A stretch of DNA of 42,883 nt from positions 1 through 42,883 of the forward strand of contig JAFVFO010000057.1 in NCBI GenBank assembly GCA_017475485.1, in the 5' to 3' direction. The notes under the pieces are model-generated. The model ran no database searches, had not been told where the DNA came from, and was given only the letters and a program-made list of their open reading frames with translations. The position numbers were made by a program, and so were the translations under genes. The DNA is from Candidatus Gastranaerophilales bacterium (GTDB lineage: Bacteria > Cyanobacteriota > Vampirovibrionia > Gastranaerophilales > Gastranaerophilaceae). Positions 26,280 through 34,429 of the stretch are shown here, piece by piece; position 1 is the stretch's first letter; each line of letters opens with the position of its first letter.

Positions 26280-27947
26280 TTAAAATATTGTTGTCACCTG
26301 ATTATTATTTACAACTACCTTGAGGCCTGAGTATCCGCCAAGTTCTGGAATTGTAAAGTTTTGTCCTTTACTTTTAATAAATCCTGCTTCCAAACTGTTC
26401 AGCAATGAATCAAAATCCACATAACCTAATGTTTCATGTTTTGGATTAATCAGATTTCTTGAAATCAACCTTAATAATCCATGTTTAGAAAAAGATATTT
26501 TTGGAATATCATAATTTTTATAATTAAAACTTTCTGAAACTTTTTCATCAAGCGCCCTGTATAGGCCGTAAATTTTTCTGATTTGATTTTGCATATCTAT
26601 ATTTGAGTCAAGGTGTTGATTGAACGCAGCAAAAAATTCCCTGTTGTCCTTATACATTTTTGCAATTTCTTCCGATAGCCTATGTTCTTCAAGCATAGAA
26701 AGATTTTCCCGCCCTTTTTGCATAAGTTTACTTTTTGGAAGATTATTTTCATTAATTACTTCAAGTGCAGTATCAATGAAAAATCCCGCTTCAAACAAAC
26801 TTTGCATATTTTGCCCCTTCATTAACCGAGGATTCATATTAAGAGGTGCGACATTTTCAAAACCATAGCAATAAATATCTTCTCCGGCTATATTTTTGCT
26901 TACGGGAGTATTAAAAGTAAGGAAAGACTCTTTTATAAAAGATGTCCAAATGTCGAGCGCAAATTGTTTATCTACTTTAATTCCTGAAATTTCACTTATT
27001 AATTTGCTTGCAGCTTCGGAATCTGATGATTTAAACAGTGAAAGAAGTTTATCGGAATCTTCTTTTGAAAATTTTACCGCATAAAATTCTTTTATATGTG
27101 AAAGGTATTGGTTAAAACTCTGATTAACGTCTTTTCTGTCTTCCGAAAGACTTTGCTTATCTATTTTTTGATATTTAAAACTTAAAATATTATTAATAAT
27201 TGCTTGTCTTGTTTCTTCATGGTTGATTTTATCAAGTTCATTCTGTATGTTGAATCCGCTTTGTATTGCGCTTGATAAAAGCAAAAAATTAATAAATCCG
27301 TTTTTATTTTTTGAAAGTTCAGATGATTCAGGATAAATTTCAAGCATTAATTCTAAATATTCATCTTTAGTTGAACTGGAAAAAAACCTTAAAAATTCAA
27401 AGCCTGAATTATCAATAAAATCTTTGAAATCTTCATATTCGCCTTCGGAAAAAAATAACCTGACCATGGATTTGAACTCTTCTTTTTCTTCATCAGACAT
27501 GAAAAAATCTTCCCTTGTAGGAAATCTTTCAAAAAATGAATTTATATAATCATCATCAATTGTCCCGGTTTCAGATAACATTGCTCTCGTTTCTTCAAAT
27601 AATGTATAAAAATCTATTTCTTCATCAAAAAAAGATTTTATGAGATTTTTAACGTAATTACGAGAATTTTCATAGGTGCTTGTATTTACACCCAACCTTG
27701 AAAAGCCTGCATAATCTAAAGGTAGATTGTGTTCAAGACAGTTTTCCTGACCGCTATAAAATTCCCTGTATTTTTCTGAATTTTTTGAAAAATAATCATA
27801 TACATAAGATAGGACTTCTTCTATTTCTCCATTGCTATAACCGGTGTTAGAAAGCCTTTTAATTGCCTTTTGAGTGTCTTTTCCGGTAAAATAAATTGAA
27901 CTTTTATAATTATTTGAATAATTATATTTGCAAACTGCACTATTCAT
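26280..27947 (-). CDS. Large protein with DUF4258-like C-terminal domain
   Basis: A 555-residue protein, mostly helical, acidic and Phe/Glu/Ser-rich, with no signal peptide. An upstream in-frame GTG at 27956 is possible, but the ATG at 27947 has AGG about 8 nt before it. The last 75 residues, beginning ISFSKHGLLRLISRNLI and ending GLKVVVNNNQVTTIF, have the order His-x-x-x-R, helix, small beta-sheet and a closing T-T-I-F strand seen in the DUF4258/BrnT-like RNase fold, used by several toxins. The similarity is a pattern match, not a proven homology. The N-terminal YFTGKDTQK segment is unexplained. It is flanked on the same strand by two small proteins. Confidence 0.6.
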   Translation of the reverse strand: MNSAVCKYNYSNNYKSSIYFTGKDTQKAIKRLSNTGYSNGEIEEVLSYVYDYFSKNSEKYREFYSGQENCLEHNLPLDYAGFSRLGVNTSTYENSRNYVKNLIKSFFDEEIDFYTLFEETRAMLSETGTIDDDYINSFFERFPTREDFFMSDEEKEEFKSMVRLFFSEGEYEDFKDFIDNSGFEFLRFFSSSTKDEYLELMLEIYPESSELSKNKNGFINFLLLSSAIQSGFNIQNELDKINHEETRQAIINNILSFKYQKIDKQSLSEDRKDVNQSFNQYLSHIKEFYAVKFSKEDSDKLLSLFKSSDSEAASKLISEISGIKVDKQFALDIWTSFIKESFLTFNTPVSKNIAGEDIYCYGFENVAPLNMNPRLMKGQNMQSLFEAGFFIDTALEVINENNLPKSKLMQKGRENLSMLEEHRLSEEIAKMYKDNREFFAAFNQHLDSNIDMQNQIRKIYGLYRALDEKVSESFNYKNYDIPKISFSKHGLLRLISRNLINPKHETLGYVDFDSLLNSLEAGFIKSKGQNFTIPELGGYSGLKVVVNNNQVTTIF

Positions 27948-28028
27948 TACACACACCTATTTCTTGTATCTTTATTAATAAAGTAAATTTTTAAGAAAAA
28001 AATGTTCAAAAGTTACAAAAAATATACA

Positions 28029-28062
28029 AAAAATCTTCTTTAAATTAATAAAGAAGATTTTT
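28029..28062 (-). terminator. Hairpin terminator after the broken small gene
   Basis: AAAATCTTCTTTA (28030-28042) pairs with 28049-28061 around a 6-nt loop, with an A-T pair extending the stem. T-runs occur on both sides. It lies 8 nt beyond the stop of the minus-strand gene 28070-28369 and separates it from the 555-residue gene. Confidence 0.75.
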
Positions 28063-28069
28063 ATTGTAT

Positions 28070-28369
28070 TTAATTTGTTTCAGTCTGTTCTTGTTGCATT
28101 TGCGCTTTTACTTCATCAAGACTTATATTAATTCCTTGGCCTATGCCGTTTTCATCTGTTTGAGTAATTGTTGCAAATTGCATACCGTTTCCAGAAGGTT
28201 TTAATTCTCCGTTATCCCCTACTTAACTCGGACAGCAAGGACATGTTGAAGCGGGAAACTTTATGCAATCATCCGAAGCCAAAGGTGCGCTTGGTGTCGG
28301 TGTAGGTACAGGGTTATATAATGCTGGTTTTAATGTAACTGCTTTAAAATCATAATTCTTAAAAATCAT
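28070..28369 (-). pseudogene. Short gene interrupted by an in-frame TAA
   Basis: On the minus strand an ATG at 28369, preceded by GAGG at a proper distance, opens 48 codons ending CIKFPASTCPCCPS. A TAA follows (28223-28225). The same frame continues open for 50 further codons (VGDNGELKPSGNGMQFATIT onward) to a second TAA at 28070-28072, directly before a terminator. A single base change (CAA, GAA or AAA to TAA) would account for the break. The N-terminal part has a Pro/Thr-rich PVPTPTPSAP segment and the CPCC cluster. Reinitiation at the internal ATG (codon 63) is possible. The function is unknown. Besides this gene the 528-nt stretch 27948-28475 holds only the terminator and the region upstream of the gene. 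Confidence 0.65.
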
Positions 28370-28383
28370 CTCAACCTCTACTA

Positions 28384-28414
28384 TTATCCTTCAATATACA
28401 CTTGTATTGGATAA
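28384..28414 (-). promoter_or_regulatory. Imperfect palindrome at the promoter of the broken gene
   Basis: TTATCC (28384-28389) and GGATAA (28409-28414) are inverted, as are AATA (28393-28396) and TATT (28405-28408). A minus-strand TATATT -10 box (28393-28398) lies within, 23 nt from the ATG at 28369. An operator is possible; no -35 at the usual distance was found. Confidence 0.35.
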
Positions 28415-28475
28415 CAATTATTTTTAAAAATTATTGCTATATTCAAAATAAAATGTTTAATTTCTTTACTAAAAT

Positions 28476-29372
28476 TCACATAGCATGTGGATGGGTAGTA
28501 CTATAAACATCTTTCAATCTCTGAATAGAAACATGGGTATAAATTTGCGTATTTTTAATAGAGGAATGGCCTAAAAGTTCTTGAACTATTCTTAAATCTG
28601 CACCATGCTCTAGTAATTTTGTTGCAAAACTATGACGAAATACATGCGGCGATACATATTTCGGAAAATGTATAGCCTTAAGGCATTGTTTAAGCGCTTT
28701 TCTGATACTTTGATTTTGAAGTCTGTAGCCGTTATAGTTTATAAATAAAGGACTCGAGGGCAGTTTATCCGTTTTACAGATTAAATCGGAAACATTTTCA
28801 ATATAGTTAATCAGTCCCTCTTTTGTTTTATCGGGAATTAAGACTATTCTCTCTTTTGCGCCTTTACCAAACACTCTTATTTCATTTTGCTCCAAATTCA
28901 AATTTTCATAATTTAAATTTGATAATTCCGAAATTCGCATACCTGAAACCCACAACAATTCAAGTATTATACGATTTCTATATCCGGCCGGAGTATTGAT
29001 GTCAATGCCTCTTAAAATGTTTTCAACTTCTTCTTCATATAAAAAATGAGGCAGAGCCTTTGTTTGCTTTGGGATAGCTATTGAATCAACAGGATTATAT
29101 CCTATTAATTCTTCTTGGTATAAAAATTTATAAAATGCCCGAATAGAGGCTATTTTTCGCGCTACTGTTGTTTTTGTATAATTAAGCTGATTTATAAAAT
29201 AAAGATATTCGCTGAATTTATCCGGTTCAATTTTTAACGGGTCATCGTCATTTAGCCATAATAAAAAAGTGTAAACATCATTAATATACGCCCTGATAGT
29301 ATGAGAAGAAAAATTCTTTTCACTTTTTAAATACAATTTAAAATCATCAAGAAATTCTTGTTTTTTATCCAT
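28476..29372 (-). CDS. XerC/XerD-type tyrosine recombinase
   Basis: A site-specific recombinase of 298 residues, the same length as E. coli XerC and XerD. An N-terminal SAM-like DNA-binding domain (about 1-90) precedes the catalytic domain with the full set of residues: Arg in VSGMRISELSNL, Lys in GKGAKERIVLIP, His-x-x-Arg in HVFRHSFATKL, His in ELLGHSSI and the nucleophile Tyr in IYTHVS. The start is set at 29372, not the in-frame ATG at 29390, because the TATAAT -10 box lies between them. The usual job is resolving chromosome dimers at dif during division; a mobile-element role is less likely, since no phage or cassette genes adjoin it. C versus D cannot be decided. Confidence 0.9.
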   Translation of the reverse strand: MDKKQEFLDDFKLYLKSEKNFSSHTIRAYINDVYTFLLWLNDDDPLKIEPDKFSEYLYFINQLNYTKTTVARKIASIRAFYKFLYQEELIGYNPVDSIAIPKQTKALPHFLYEEEVENILRGIDINTPAGYRNRIILELLWVSGMRISELSNLNYENLNLEQNEIRVFGKGAKERIVLIPDKTKEGLINYIENVSDLICKTDKLPSSPLFINYNGYRLQNQSIRKALKQCLKAIHFPKYVSPHVFRHSFATKLLEHGADLRIVQELLGHSSIKNTQIYTHVSIQRLKDVYSTTHPHAM

Positions 29373-29520
29373 AATATAATAATTATACATATTTTAAGCA
29401 TAATAATTAATCATTTTTTTGTATGTAAATTTGTAAAGAAAATTTTTATAATTGTATAAAATAATTTGGATTTGTTATATCATTTTTTTGGATATCCCCT
29501 AAAATAGGAATTAGTTTAAA

Positions 29521-30168
29521 TTGCAAAACAATTTCGATAGTTTAGATAATCTTGAATTACGAGTACAAAAATCTTCCGTTGTACAGCAAAGAGCAGGTCT
29601 TGTTGCCGTATATATGTATAAGCAATTCATGGAATTTCATCAAGCAACTATAAATACTAACGATATGTTTTTAAAAATTCTTGAAAATTTGGCAGAAGTT
29701 TTAGAATATTTAAAACAATCATTAAATATCAGAAATGTGCCCGTGCAAAATGTCACAGCTACTGTTGACAGTGCTAAAACGCTTGCAATTGTTAATATTT
29801 TATGGCACAATATAAGTTTTACTTCGCGCTTTAATATCTCCCCGAAAGCATTTGCGCAAAAAAACGGCCAGCCTATGTTTTGCGGAAGAATTTTTGCAAT
29901 TAACGGCGATTTTACCAAATTAATCAAAGAAGATGATGACCTTGAAAAACAAATGGATACACTTTTAGCTAATGAAATTGCTTCTTTATATGTACCTGCA
30001 GAAAAAAATCAAGGTACAATAATGACAATCCGCCATAAGGATAATCAGGAGTTGTTTATTAGTCAATTAGATGCACCGAGAGAATTTCTTTTAAAAGTTA
30101 TTGAAATCGTCTGCGCCGGCGGAGAATTCCATAAACAAAACACTAAAAAAACCGGCTTTTTGTTTTAA
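29521..30168 (+). CDS. Protein of unknown function, TTG start
   Basis: Unrecognised 215-residue cytoplasmic protein with no signal peptide or membrane helix. The N-terminal half is helical (QKSSVVQQRAGLVAVYMYKQ; ILENLAEVLEYLKQSLNI). The second half is a mixed alpha/beta region with CGRIFAINGDFTKLI, GTIMTIRHKDNQELFISQLD and a Gly-rich VCAGGEFHKQ near the end. The TTG at 29521 follows AGGAATT with an 11-nt spacer; no ATG before codon 32 offers a better start, so the 5' end is uncertain. Base composition and codon use look like its neighbours, so it is probably a conserved lineage-specific gene. Confidence 0.65.
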   Translation: MQNNFDSLDNLELRVQKSSVVQQRAGLVAVYMYKQFMEFHQATINTNDMFLKILENLAEVLEYLKQSLNIRNVPVQNVTATVDSAKTLAIVNILWHNISFTSRFNISPKAFAQKNGQPMFCGRIFAINGDFTKLIKEDDDLEKQMDTLLANEIASLYVPAEKNQGTIMTIRHKDNQELFISQLDAPREFLLKVIEIVCAGGEFHKQNTKKTGFLF

Positions 30169-30170
30169 TA

Positions 30171-30222
30171 ACCCGAGCCGAGTGAGCCGTAGTCCGACGG
30201 ACTAGGCAAACGAAGGCGAGGG
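30171..30222. repeat. GC-rich hairpin element
   Basis: This 52-nt stretch is strikingly G+C-rich against its surroundings. GCC (30186-30188) plus TAGTCC (30190-30195) pair with GGACTA (30199-30204) plus GGC (30205-30207), with one bulged G and a 3-nt loop. Short GAGCCG/GAGTGAGCC and GAAGGCGAGG iterations flank the stem. It resembles a REP-like intergenic element or a structured RNA; no other copy is in the window. Confidence 0.6.
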
Positions 30223-30226
30223 CTTT

Positions 30227-30314
30227 CTTATTGCCTTATTGCCTTATTGCCTTAATGCCCTAATGCCTTAACACCCTAATGCCTTATTGCCTTAATACCC
30301 TAATGCTCTAATGC
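30227..30314. repeat. 8-bp tandem repeat array, 11 units
   Basis: Eleven contiguous copies of an 8-mer: CTTATTGC three times, then CTTAATGC, CCTAATGC, CTTAACAC, CCTAATGC, CTTATTGC, CTTAATAC, CCTAATGC and TCTAATGC. The first three are identical; later ones differ at one to three positions. It lies between the GC-rich hairpin and the TonB_C gene and contains no start codon in a useful frame. Slippage could vary the copy number. Confidence 0.9.
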
Positions 30315-30421
30315 CTTTTACTTCAGTATCTTCTATCGCTTCAATGAGCTTTTAAAGTTCATATATTAACAAATCACTATAATGTATTATATAATATATT
30401 TTATTTAAGGAATTAAGTTTT

Positions 30422-30808
30422 ATGAAAAAATTAATTTTATTATTTATATCATTTTTATTCTTATCAGCTAATGCGCAAAATTATACTCCAAATGAAAATA
30501 AAACATCCGAAACCGTTTCTTGGGGTCCATATATGTTAAGGCTGGAAAGAAATATTAAAAGAAATTGGAACCCGCCAAGAGTCGATAACTCCAAAAGAAT
30601 TGTTGTAACTTTTGTAATAGCAAAAGACGGAAGATTAGTAAGCAGGGAATTAACAAAATCTTCCGGAAATCGCGTTGCAGACGAAAAAGCACTGCTTGCG
30701 ATTGACAAAACCGCTCCGTTTGAACCCTTGCCTAAAAACTACAAAGGCCAATCCGTTCCAATAGAATTCACTTTTGATTATGCAATTTTAAATAATATAC
30801 GACATTAA
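30422..30808 (+). CDS. Exported TonB C-terminal domain protein
   Basis: A 128-residue protein with a signal peptide (cleavage near ANA-Q at residue 19) and a TonB C-terminal domain. The domain is complete: YMLRLERNIKRNWNPPRVDN, VVTFVIAKDGRLVSRELTKS, SGNRVADEKALLAIDKTAPF and a final VPIEFTFDYAI. True TonB proteins have an N-terminal anchor and a Pro-rich spacer, both absent here, so this is a free periplasmic TonB_C protein, not an energy transducer by itself. ExbB/ExbD are not in view. The start has AAGGA about 11 nt upstream. Outer-membrane interaction is inferred from the domain. Confidence 0.88.
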   Translation: MKKLILLFISFLFLSANAQNYTPNENKTSETVSWGPYMLRLERNIKRNWNPPRVDNSKRIVVTFVIAKDGRLVSRELTKSSGNRVADEKALLAIDKTAPFEPLPKNYKGQSVPIEFTFDYAILNNIRH

Positions 30809-30935
30809 ATAACAACTTTTATTTTTCTAAACTAAAGGTTTTTTAAAAAAATAGCCTGAAAATTTTTATGCCTACATATTTTAGCCTATTTTTTAAAAAT
30901 TTCAATATTTTGTAAATTTTTATTAAGCTAAAAAC

Positions 30936-30963
30936 TTGACCAAACCCATTTAGCAAATATAAT
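30936..30963 (+). promoter_or_regulatory. Promoter of the rpoB operon
   Basis: TTGACC (30936-30941), a 16-bp spacer and consensus TATAAT (30958-30963): the best sigma-70-like promoter in the window. The start site would be near 30970, giving an rpoB leader of about 120 nt that contains a basic mini-ORF. Confidence 0.8.
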
Positions 30964-30986
30964 TATTTAGTTAATAATGTTGCACT

Positions 30987-31058
30987 ATGGCTAAATTTCG
31001 CCTTAGAAACCAAAGTCGAATAAGAAAATCGCGAAAATCAGCCAAGCAAGTTAAATAA
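30987..31058 (+). CDS. Possible 23-residue basic peptide in the rpoB leader
   Basis: ATG to TAA encodes 23 residues starting MAKFRLRNQSRIRKSRK, with about ten Arg/Lys and no acidic residue. It lies wholly between the rpoB promoter and the rpoB start (34 nt away). No Shine-Dalgarno precedes it. The composition is that of a small ribosomal or RNA-binding peptide, and the RLRN...KSA run is reminiscent of the start of ribosomal protein S20, whose gene lies before rpoB in many cyanobacteria. It could be a leader peptide, a remnant or chance. Confidence 0.35.
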   Translation: MAKFRLRNQSRIRKSRKSAKQVK

Positions 31059-31091
31059 TAATTGTAATTACATATATAAAGAGGTACTTAG

Positions 31092-34000
31092 ATGACAACA
31101 ACAAAAGCAAACCGTGTTACCCCGCAAGGAATTCCTGCTACACGTCTTACGGATTTACCTGACCTCATTGAAGTTCAAAAGAAATCTTTTGAACAATTTT
31201 TAAAAGAGGGTTTAAAGGAAGAATTATTATCATTCAGTCCTATTAAAGATTATACGGGCAGATTGGAATTGCACTTTTTACCAAACTATACATTCGATAA
31301 GCCGAAATATACAATTGAAGAAGCTCGTATTCATGACGCAACTTATGCTAAACAATTAAGAGTTATGATGCGTTTAGTTAATCGTGATAGTGGTGAAATT
31401 AAAGAACAAGAAGTTTATATAGGCGATATTCCGACAATGACCGACAAAGGTACATTTATTGTAAACGGTGCTGAACGTGTTATTGTTTCTCAAATCGTCA
31501 GAAGCCCCGGCATTTACTATAAAAAGGAAGTTTCCCCAACCGGTAAACGTCTTTATAATGCAACTTTAATTCCAAACCGCGGTGCATGGTTGAAAATAGA
31601 AACAGACTCTAATGACCTTGTCTATGTTAAAATTGATAAAAACAGAAAAATTTTAGCAACAACTCTACTGAAAGCATTAGGCATTACGCCTGTTGAAATG
31701 GAATCATTATTCACTCATTTTGATTTCTTAAGAAAAACATTGGAAAAGGATGCCGCAACAACAACCGATGAAGCACTTGTTGAAGTTTATAAAAAATTAA
31801 GACCCGGTGACCCTGCTACTCCTGCGGGCGGAAGAAGTATTTTAGAAGCTCGTTTCTTTGATGAAAAGAAATATGATATAGGTAAAGTCGGTCGCTATAA
31901 ATTAAATAAAAAATTGGGTTTAAACTTACCTGAAACGCAACGTACAATTACAATTCAAGATATCGTTGCAGGTATTGAATATTTAATTAATTTAACCTAT
32001 GATGAAGGTGTTTTGGATGATATTGACCACTTAGGCAATCGTAGAATCCGCTCTGTCGGTGAATTATTACAAAACCAATTCAGAGTCGGTTTATCAAGAA
32101 TTGAACGTATTGTTAAAGAAAGAATGACTCTGCAAGATTCTGAAACTTTAACACCTTTAAATCTTTTAAACACAAAACCGTTAGTAGCAAGTTTAAAAGA
32201 ATTCTTTGGTTCATCTCAATTATCACAATTCATGGACCAAACAAACCCATTAGCCGAATTAACTCATAAAAGAAGAATTTCAGCTTTAGGCCCCGGTGGT
32301 TTAATGAGAGAACGTGCAGGTTTTGCTGTTCGTGATATTCACCCTTCTCATTATGGTCGTCTTTGTCCCGTAGAAACTCCTGAAGGCCCGAATGCAGGTT
32401 TGATTAACTCACTTGCAACACATGCTCGTGTTAACGATTATGGCTTCATTGAAACACCGTTCTTTGTTGTTAAAGACGGTCAAGTTACGGATGAAGTACA
32501 CTATTTAACAGCAGATGAAGATGAAAACTATCGTGTAGCACCTGCTGATATTGAATTAACAAAAGACAGACACATTAAAGATGATTATGTAGCTGTAAGA
32601 TACCGTTCGGAATTCACAATGGGTGAATCTACAAAAGTTGACTATGTTGGTGTTTCGCCAATACAAATCATCTCTGTTGCGACATCTTTAATCCCGTTTA
32701 TCGAACATGATGACGCGAACCGTGCCCTAATGGGTTCTAACATGCAACGTCAAGCAGTACCGCTTTTAGTTACACAAAGACCGGTTGTAGGTACGGGTTT
32801 AGAAGCACGCGTTGCAAAAGACTCGGGTATGGTTGCCGTTTCAACGGTTGACGGTACGGTTGTTAAAGTAATGGGCGAAGAAATTCATATTAAAGATAAA
32901 AAAGGCGATATTCATCAATATCAGCTGCTAAAATATGTTCGCTCAAACCAAGATACCTGCATTAACCAAAGACCGATTGTAAGAGAAGGTGACGAAGTTA
33001 AAGCAGGGGATGTTATAGCAGACGGTGCTTCGACAAATATGGGAGAACTTTCGTTAGGTAAAAATGTTCTTGTAGCATATATGCCTTGGGAAGGTTATAA
33101 CTACGAAGATGCTATCTTACTTAATGAAAGATTGGTTTATGATGATGTATTCACATCATTGCATATTGAAAAATTAGAAATTGACGCTCGACAAACAAAA
33201 CTCGGCCCTGAAGAAATCACCCGTGAAATTCCGAATGTTTCGGAAGATTCAATTCGTCACTTAGATGAAAGAGGAATCGTCAGAATCGGTGCAAGAGTTT
33301 ACGCTGATGACGTCTTAGTCGGTAAAATTACACCAAAAGGTGAATCCGAACATCCGCCTGAAGAAAAACTTCTTCGCGCAATTTTCGCTGAAAAAGCTCG
33401 TGATGTTAAAGATAATTCTCTAAGAGTTCCTCACGGTGAAGGCGGGCGTGTAGTCGATGTCAAAGTATTTGACAGAGAAAAAGGCGACGAATTACCCCCG
33501 GGAGCAAATACGGTAATCAGAGTTTATATTGCTCAAAAACGTAAAGTATCGGTTGGTGATAAACTTTCAGGCCGCCATGGTAACAAAGGTATTGTTTCAA
33601 GAATATTACCAAAAGAAGATATGCCTTTCTTGCCGGACGGTACTCCGATTGATATCGTGTTAAATCCTCTGGGTGTTCCTTCTCGTATGAATGTAGGTCA
33701 AACTTATGAACATTTATTAGGTTTAGCCGCATATTTAACAGGCAACCATTACGAATCACCTTTATTTGATGAAATGTATGGTGCTAACCAATCTGAAATG
33801 AATACCAAAGCAGAACTGCTTAAAGGTATTAAAGAAAGAGGAATTGACTGGGTACATGAAGACGGTAAAGTTACGCTTTATGACGGCCGTACGGGTGAAC
33901 CGTTCGATGAACCTATCGCAGTCGGTATTTCTTATATCTTAAAACTTGTTCACCTTGTTGATGATAAAATCCACGCTCGTTCAACCGGCCCATATTCATT

Positions 34001-34403
34001 AGTTACACAACAACCTCTGGGTGGTAAAGCACAGTTCGGCGGTCAAAGATTTGGTGAAATGGAAGTTTGGGCACTTGAAGCCTATGGTGCAGCATATACT
34101 CTGCAAGAAATGTTAACAATTAAATCAGACGATGTAAACGGCAGAAGTAGAGCTTACGAAGCAATTGTTAAAGGTGATAACATTCCTCGCCCCGGTATTC
34201 CTGAATCCTTCAAGGTATTGGTTCGCGAATTACAAAGTATCGGCCTTGATATAGCTGTTTCTAAAAAAGGCGGAGAAGAAGTTGACTTAATGTCAGATAC
34301 TGATGACCTTCGCAAATCAGCTCCGAAAAGAGTTCTGTCAGATATAGATTCAGAAATTCTGAATATGGACTTTTTTGATACATCAGCCGCATTTAAAGAT
34401 TAG
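31092..34403 (+). CDS. rpoB: RNA polymerase beta subunit
   Basis: A 1103-residue catalytic beta subunit of RNA polymerase, close to the usual cyanobacterial length and lacking the large insertions of the enterobacterial protein. Landmarks: the rifampicin-region block [20 protein letters not shown] with [18 protein letters not shown] just after; the active-site [31 protein letters not shown]; and [20 protein letters not shown] near the C-terminus. In the rifampicin region no classic resistance substitution is obvious (the usual D, H and S positions look wild type). GAGG lies 7-8 nt before the ATG. It is the first full gene of rpoB-rpoC1-rpoC2, 26 nt ahead of rpoC1. Confidence 0.98.
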   Translation: MTTTKANRVTPQGIPATRLTDLPDLIEVQKKSFEQFLKEGLKEELLSFSPIKDYTGRLELHFLPNYTFDKPKYTIEEARIHDATYAKQLRVMMRLVNRDSGEIKEQEVYIGDIPTMTDKGTFIVNGAERVIVSQIVRSPGIYYKKEVSPTGKRLYNATLIPNRGAWLKIETDSNDLVYVKIDKNRKILATTLLKALGITPVEMESLFTHFDFLRKTLEKDAATTTDEALVEVYKKLRPGDPATPAGGRSILEARFFDEKKYDIGKVGRYKLNKKLGLNLPETQRTITIQDIVAGIEYLINLTYDEGVLDDIDHLGNRRIRSVGELLQNQFRVGLSRIERIVKERMTLQDSETLTPLNLLNTKPLVASLKEFFGSSQLSQFMDQTNPLAELTHKRRISALGPGGLMRERAGFAVRDIHPSHYGRLCPVETPEGPNAGLINSLATHARVNDYGFIETPFFVVKDGQVTDEVHYLTADEDENYRVAPADIELTKDRHIKDDYVAVRYRSEFTMGESTKVDYVGVSPIQIISVATSLIPFIEHDDANRALMGSNMQRQAVPLLVTQRPVVGTGLEARVAKDSGMVAVSTVDGTVVKVMGEEIHIKDKKGDIHQYQLLKYVRSNQDTCINQRPIVREGDEVKAGDVIADGASTNMGELSLGKNVLVAYMPWEGYNYEDAILLNERLVYDDVFTSLHIEKLEIDARQTKLGPEEITREIPNVSEDSIRHLDERGIVRIGARVYADDVLVGKITPKGESEHPPEEKLLRAIFAEKARDVKDNSLRVPHGEGGRVVDVKVFDREKGDELPPGANTVIRVYIAQKRKVSVGDKLSGRHGNKGIVSRILPKEDMPFLPDGTPIDIVLNPLGVPSRMNVGQTYEHLLGLAAYLTGNHYESPLFDEMYGANQSEMNTKAELLKGIKERGIDWVHEDGKVTLYDGRTGEPFDEPIAVGISYILKLVHLVDDKIHARSTGPYSLVTQQPLGGKAQFGGQRFGEMEVWALEAYGAAYTLQEMLTIKSDDVNGRSRAYEAIVKGDNIPRPGIPESFKVLVRELQSIGLDIAVSKKGGEEVDLMSDTDDLRKSAPKRVLSDIDSEILNMDFFDTSAAFKD

Positions 34404-34429
34404 TAAATATTAAAATCAAAGGAGAATAA

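Noticed and set aside
28223-28225. Recoding of the in-frame stop as selenocysteine or by an altered code
   Set aside because: The codon is TAA, used as a normal stop throughout the window; TGA is also a normal stop (glgX).
28268-28354. Plus-strand Gly-rich mini-ORF opposite the broken gene
   Set aside because: No Shine-Dalgarno or promoter; the minus strand has a start site, Shine-Dalgarno and terminator in register with the coding frame.
28476-29372. Tyrosine recombinase as the integrase of a prophage or genomic island
   Set aside because: It has XerC/D length and motifs, no phage genes are present, and no direct repeat was seen as an attachment site, including at the tRNA-Leu 3' end.
30227-30314. 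Short regular repeats that might be a CRISPR array
   Set aside because: The units are 8 bp and contiguous, with no spacers and no cas genes nearby.
33517-33759. Antisense open frames within rpoB, rpoC2 and other long genes
   Set aside because: They lie opposite well-conserved coding sequence and have no Shine-Dalgarno or recognisable product.
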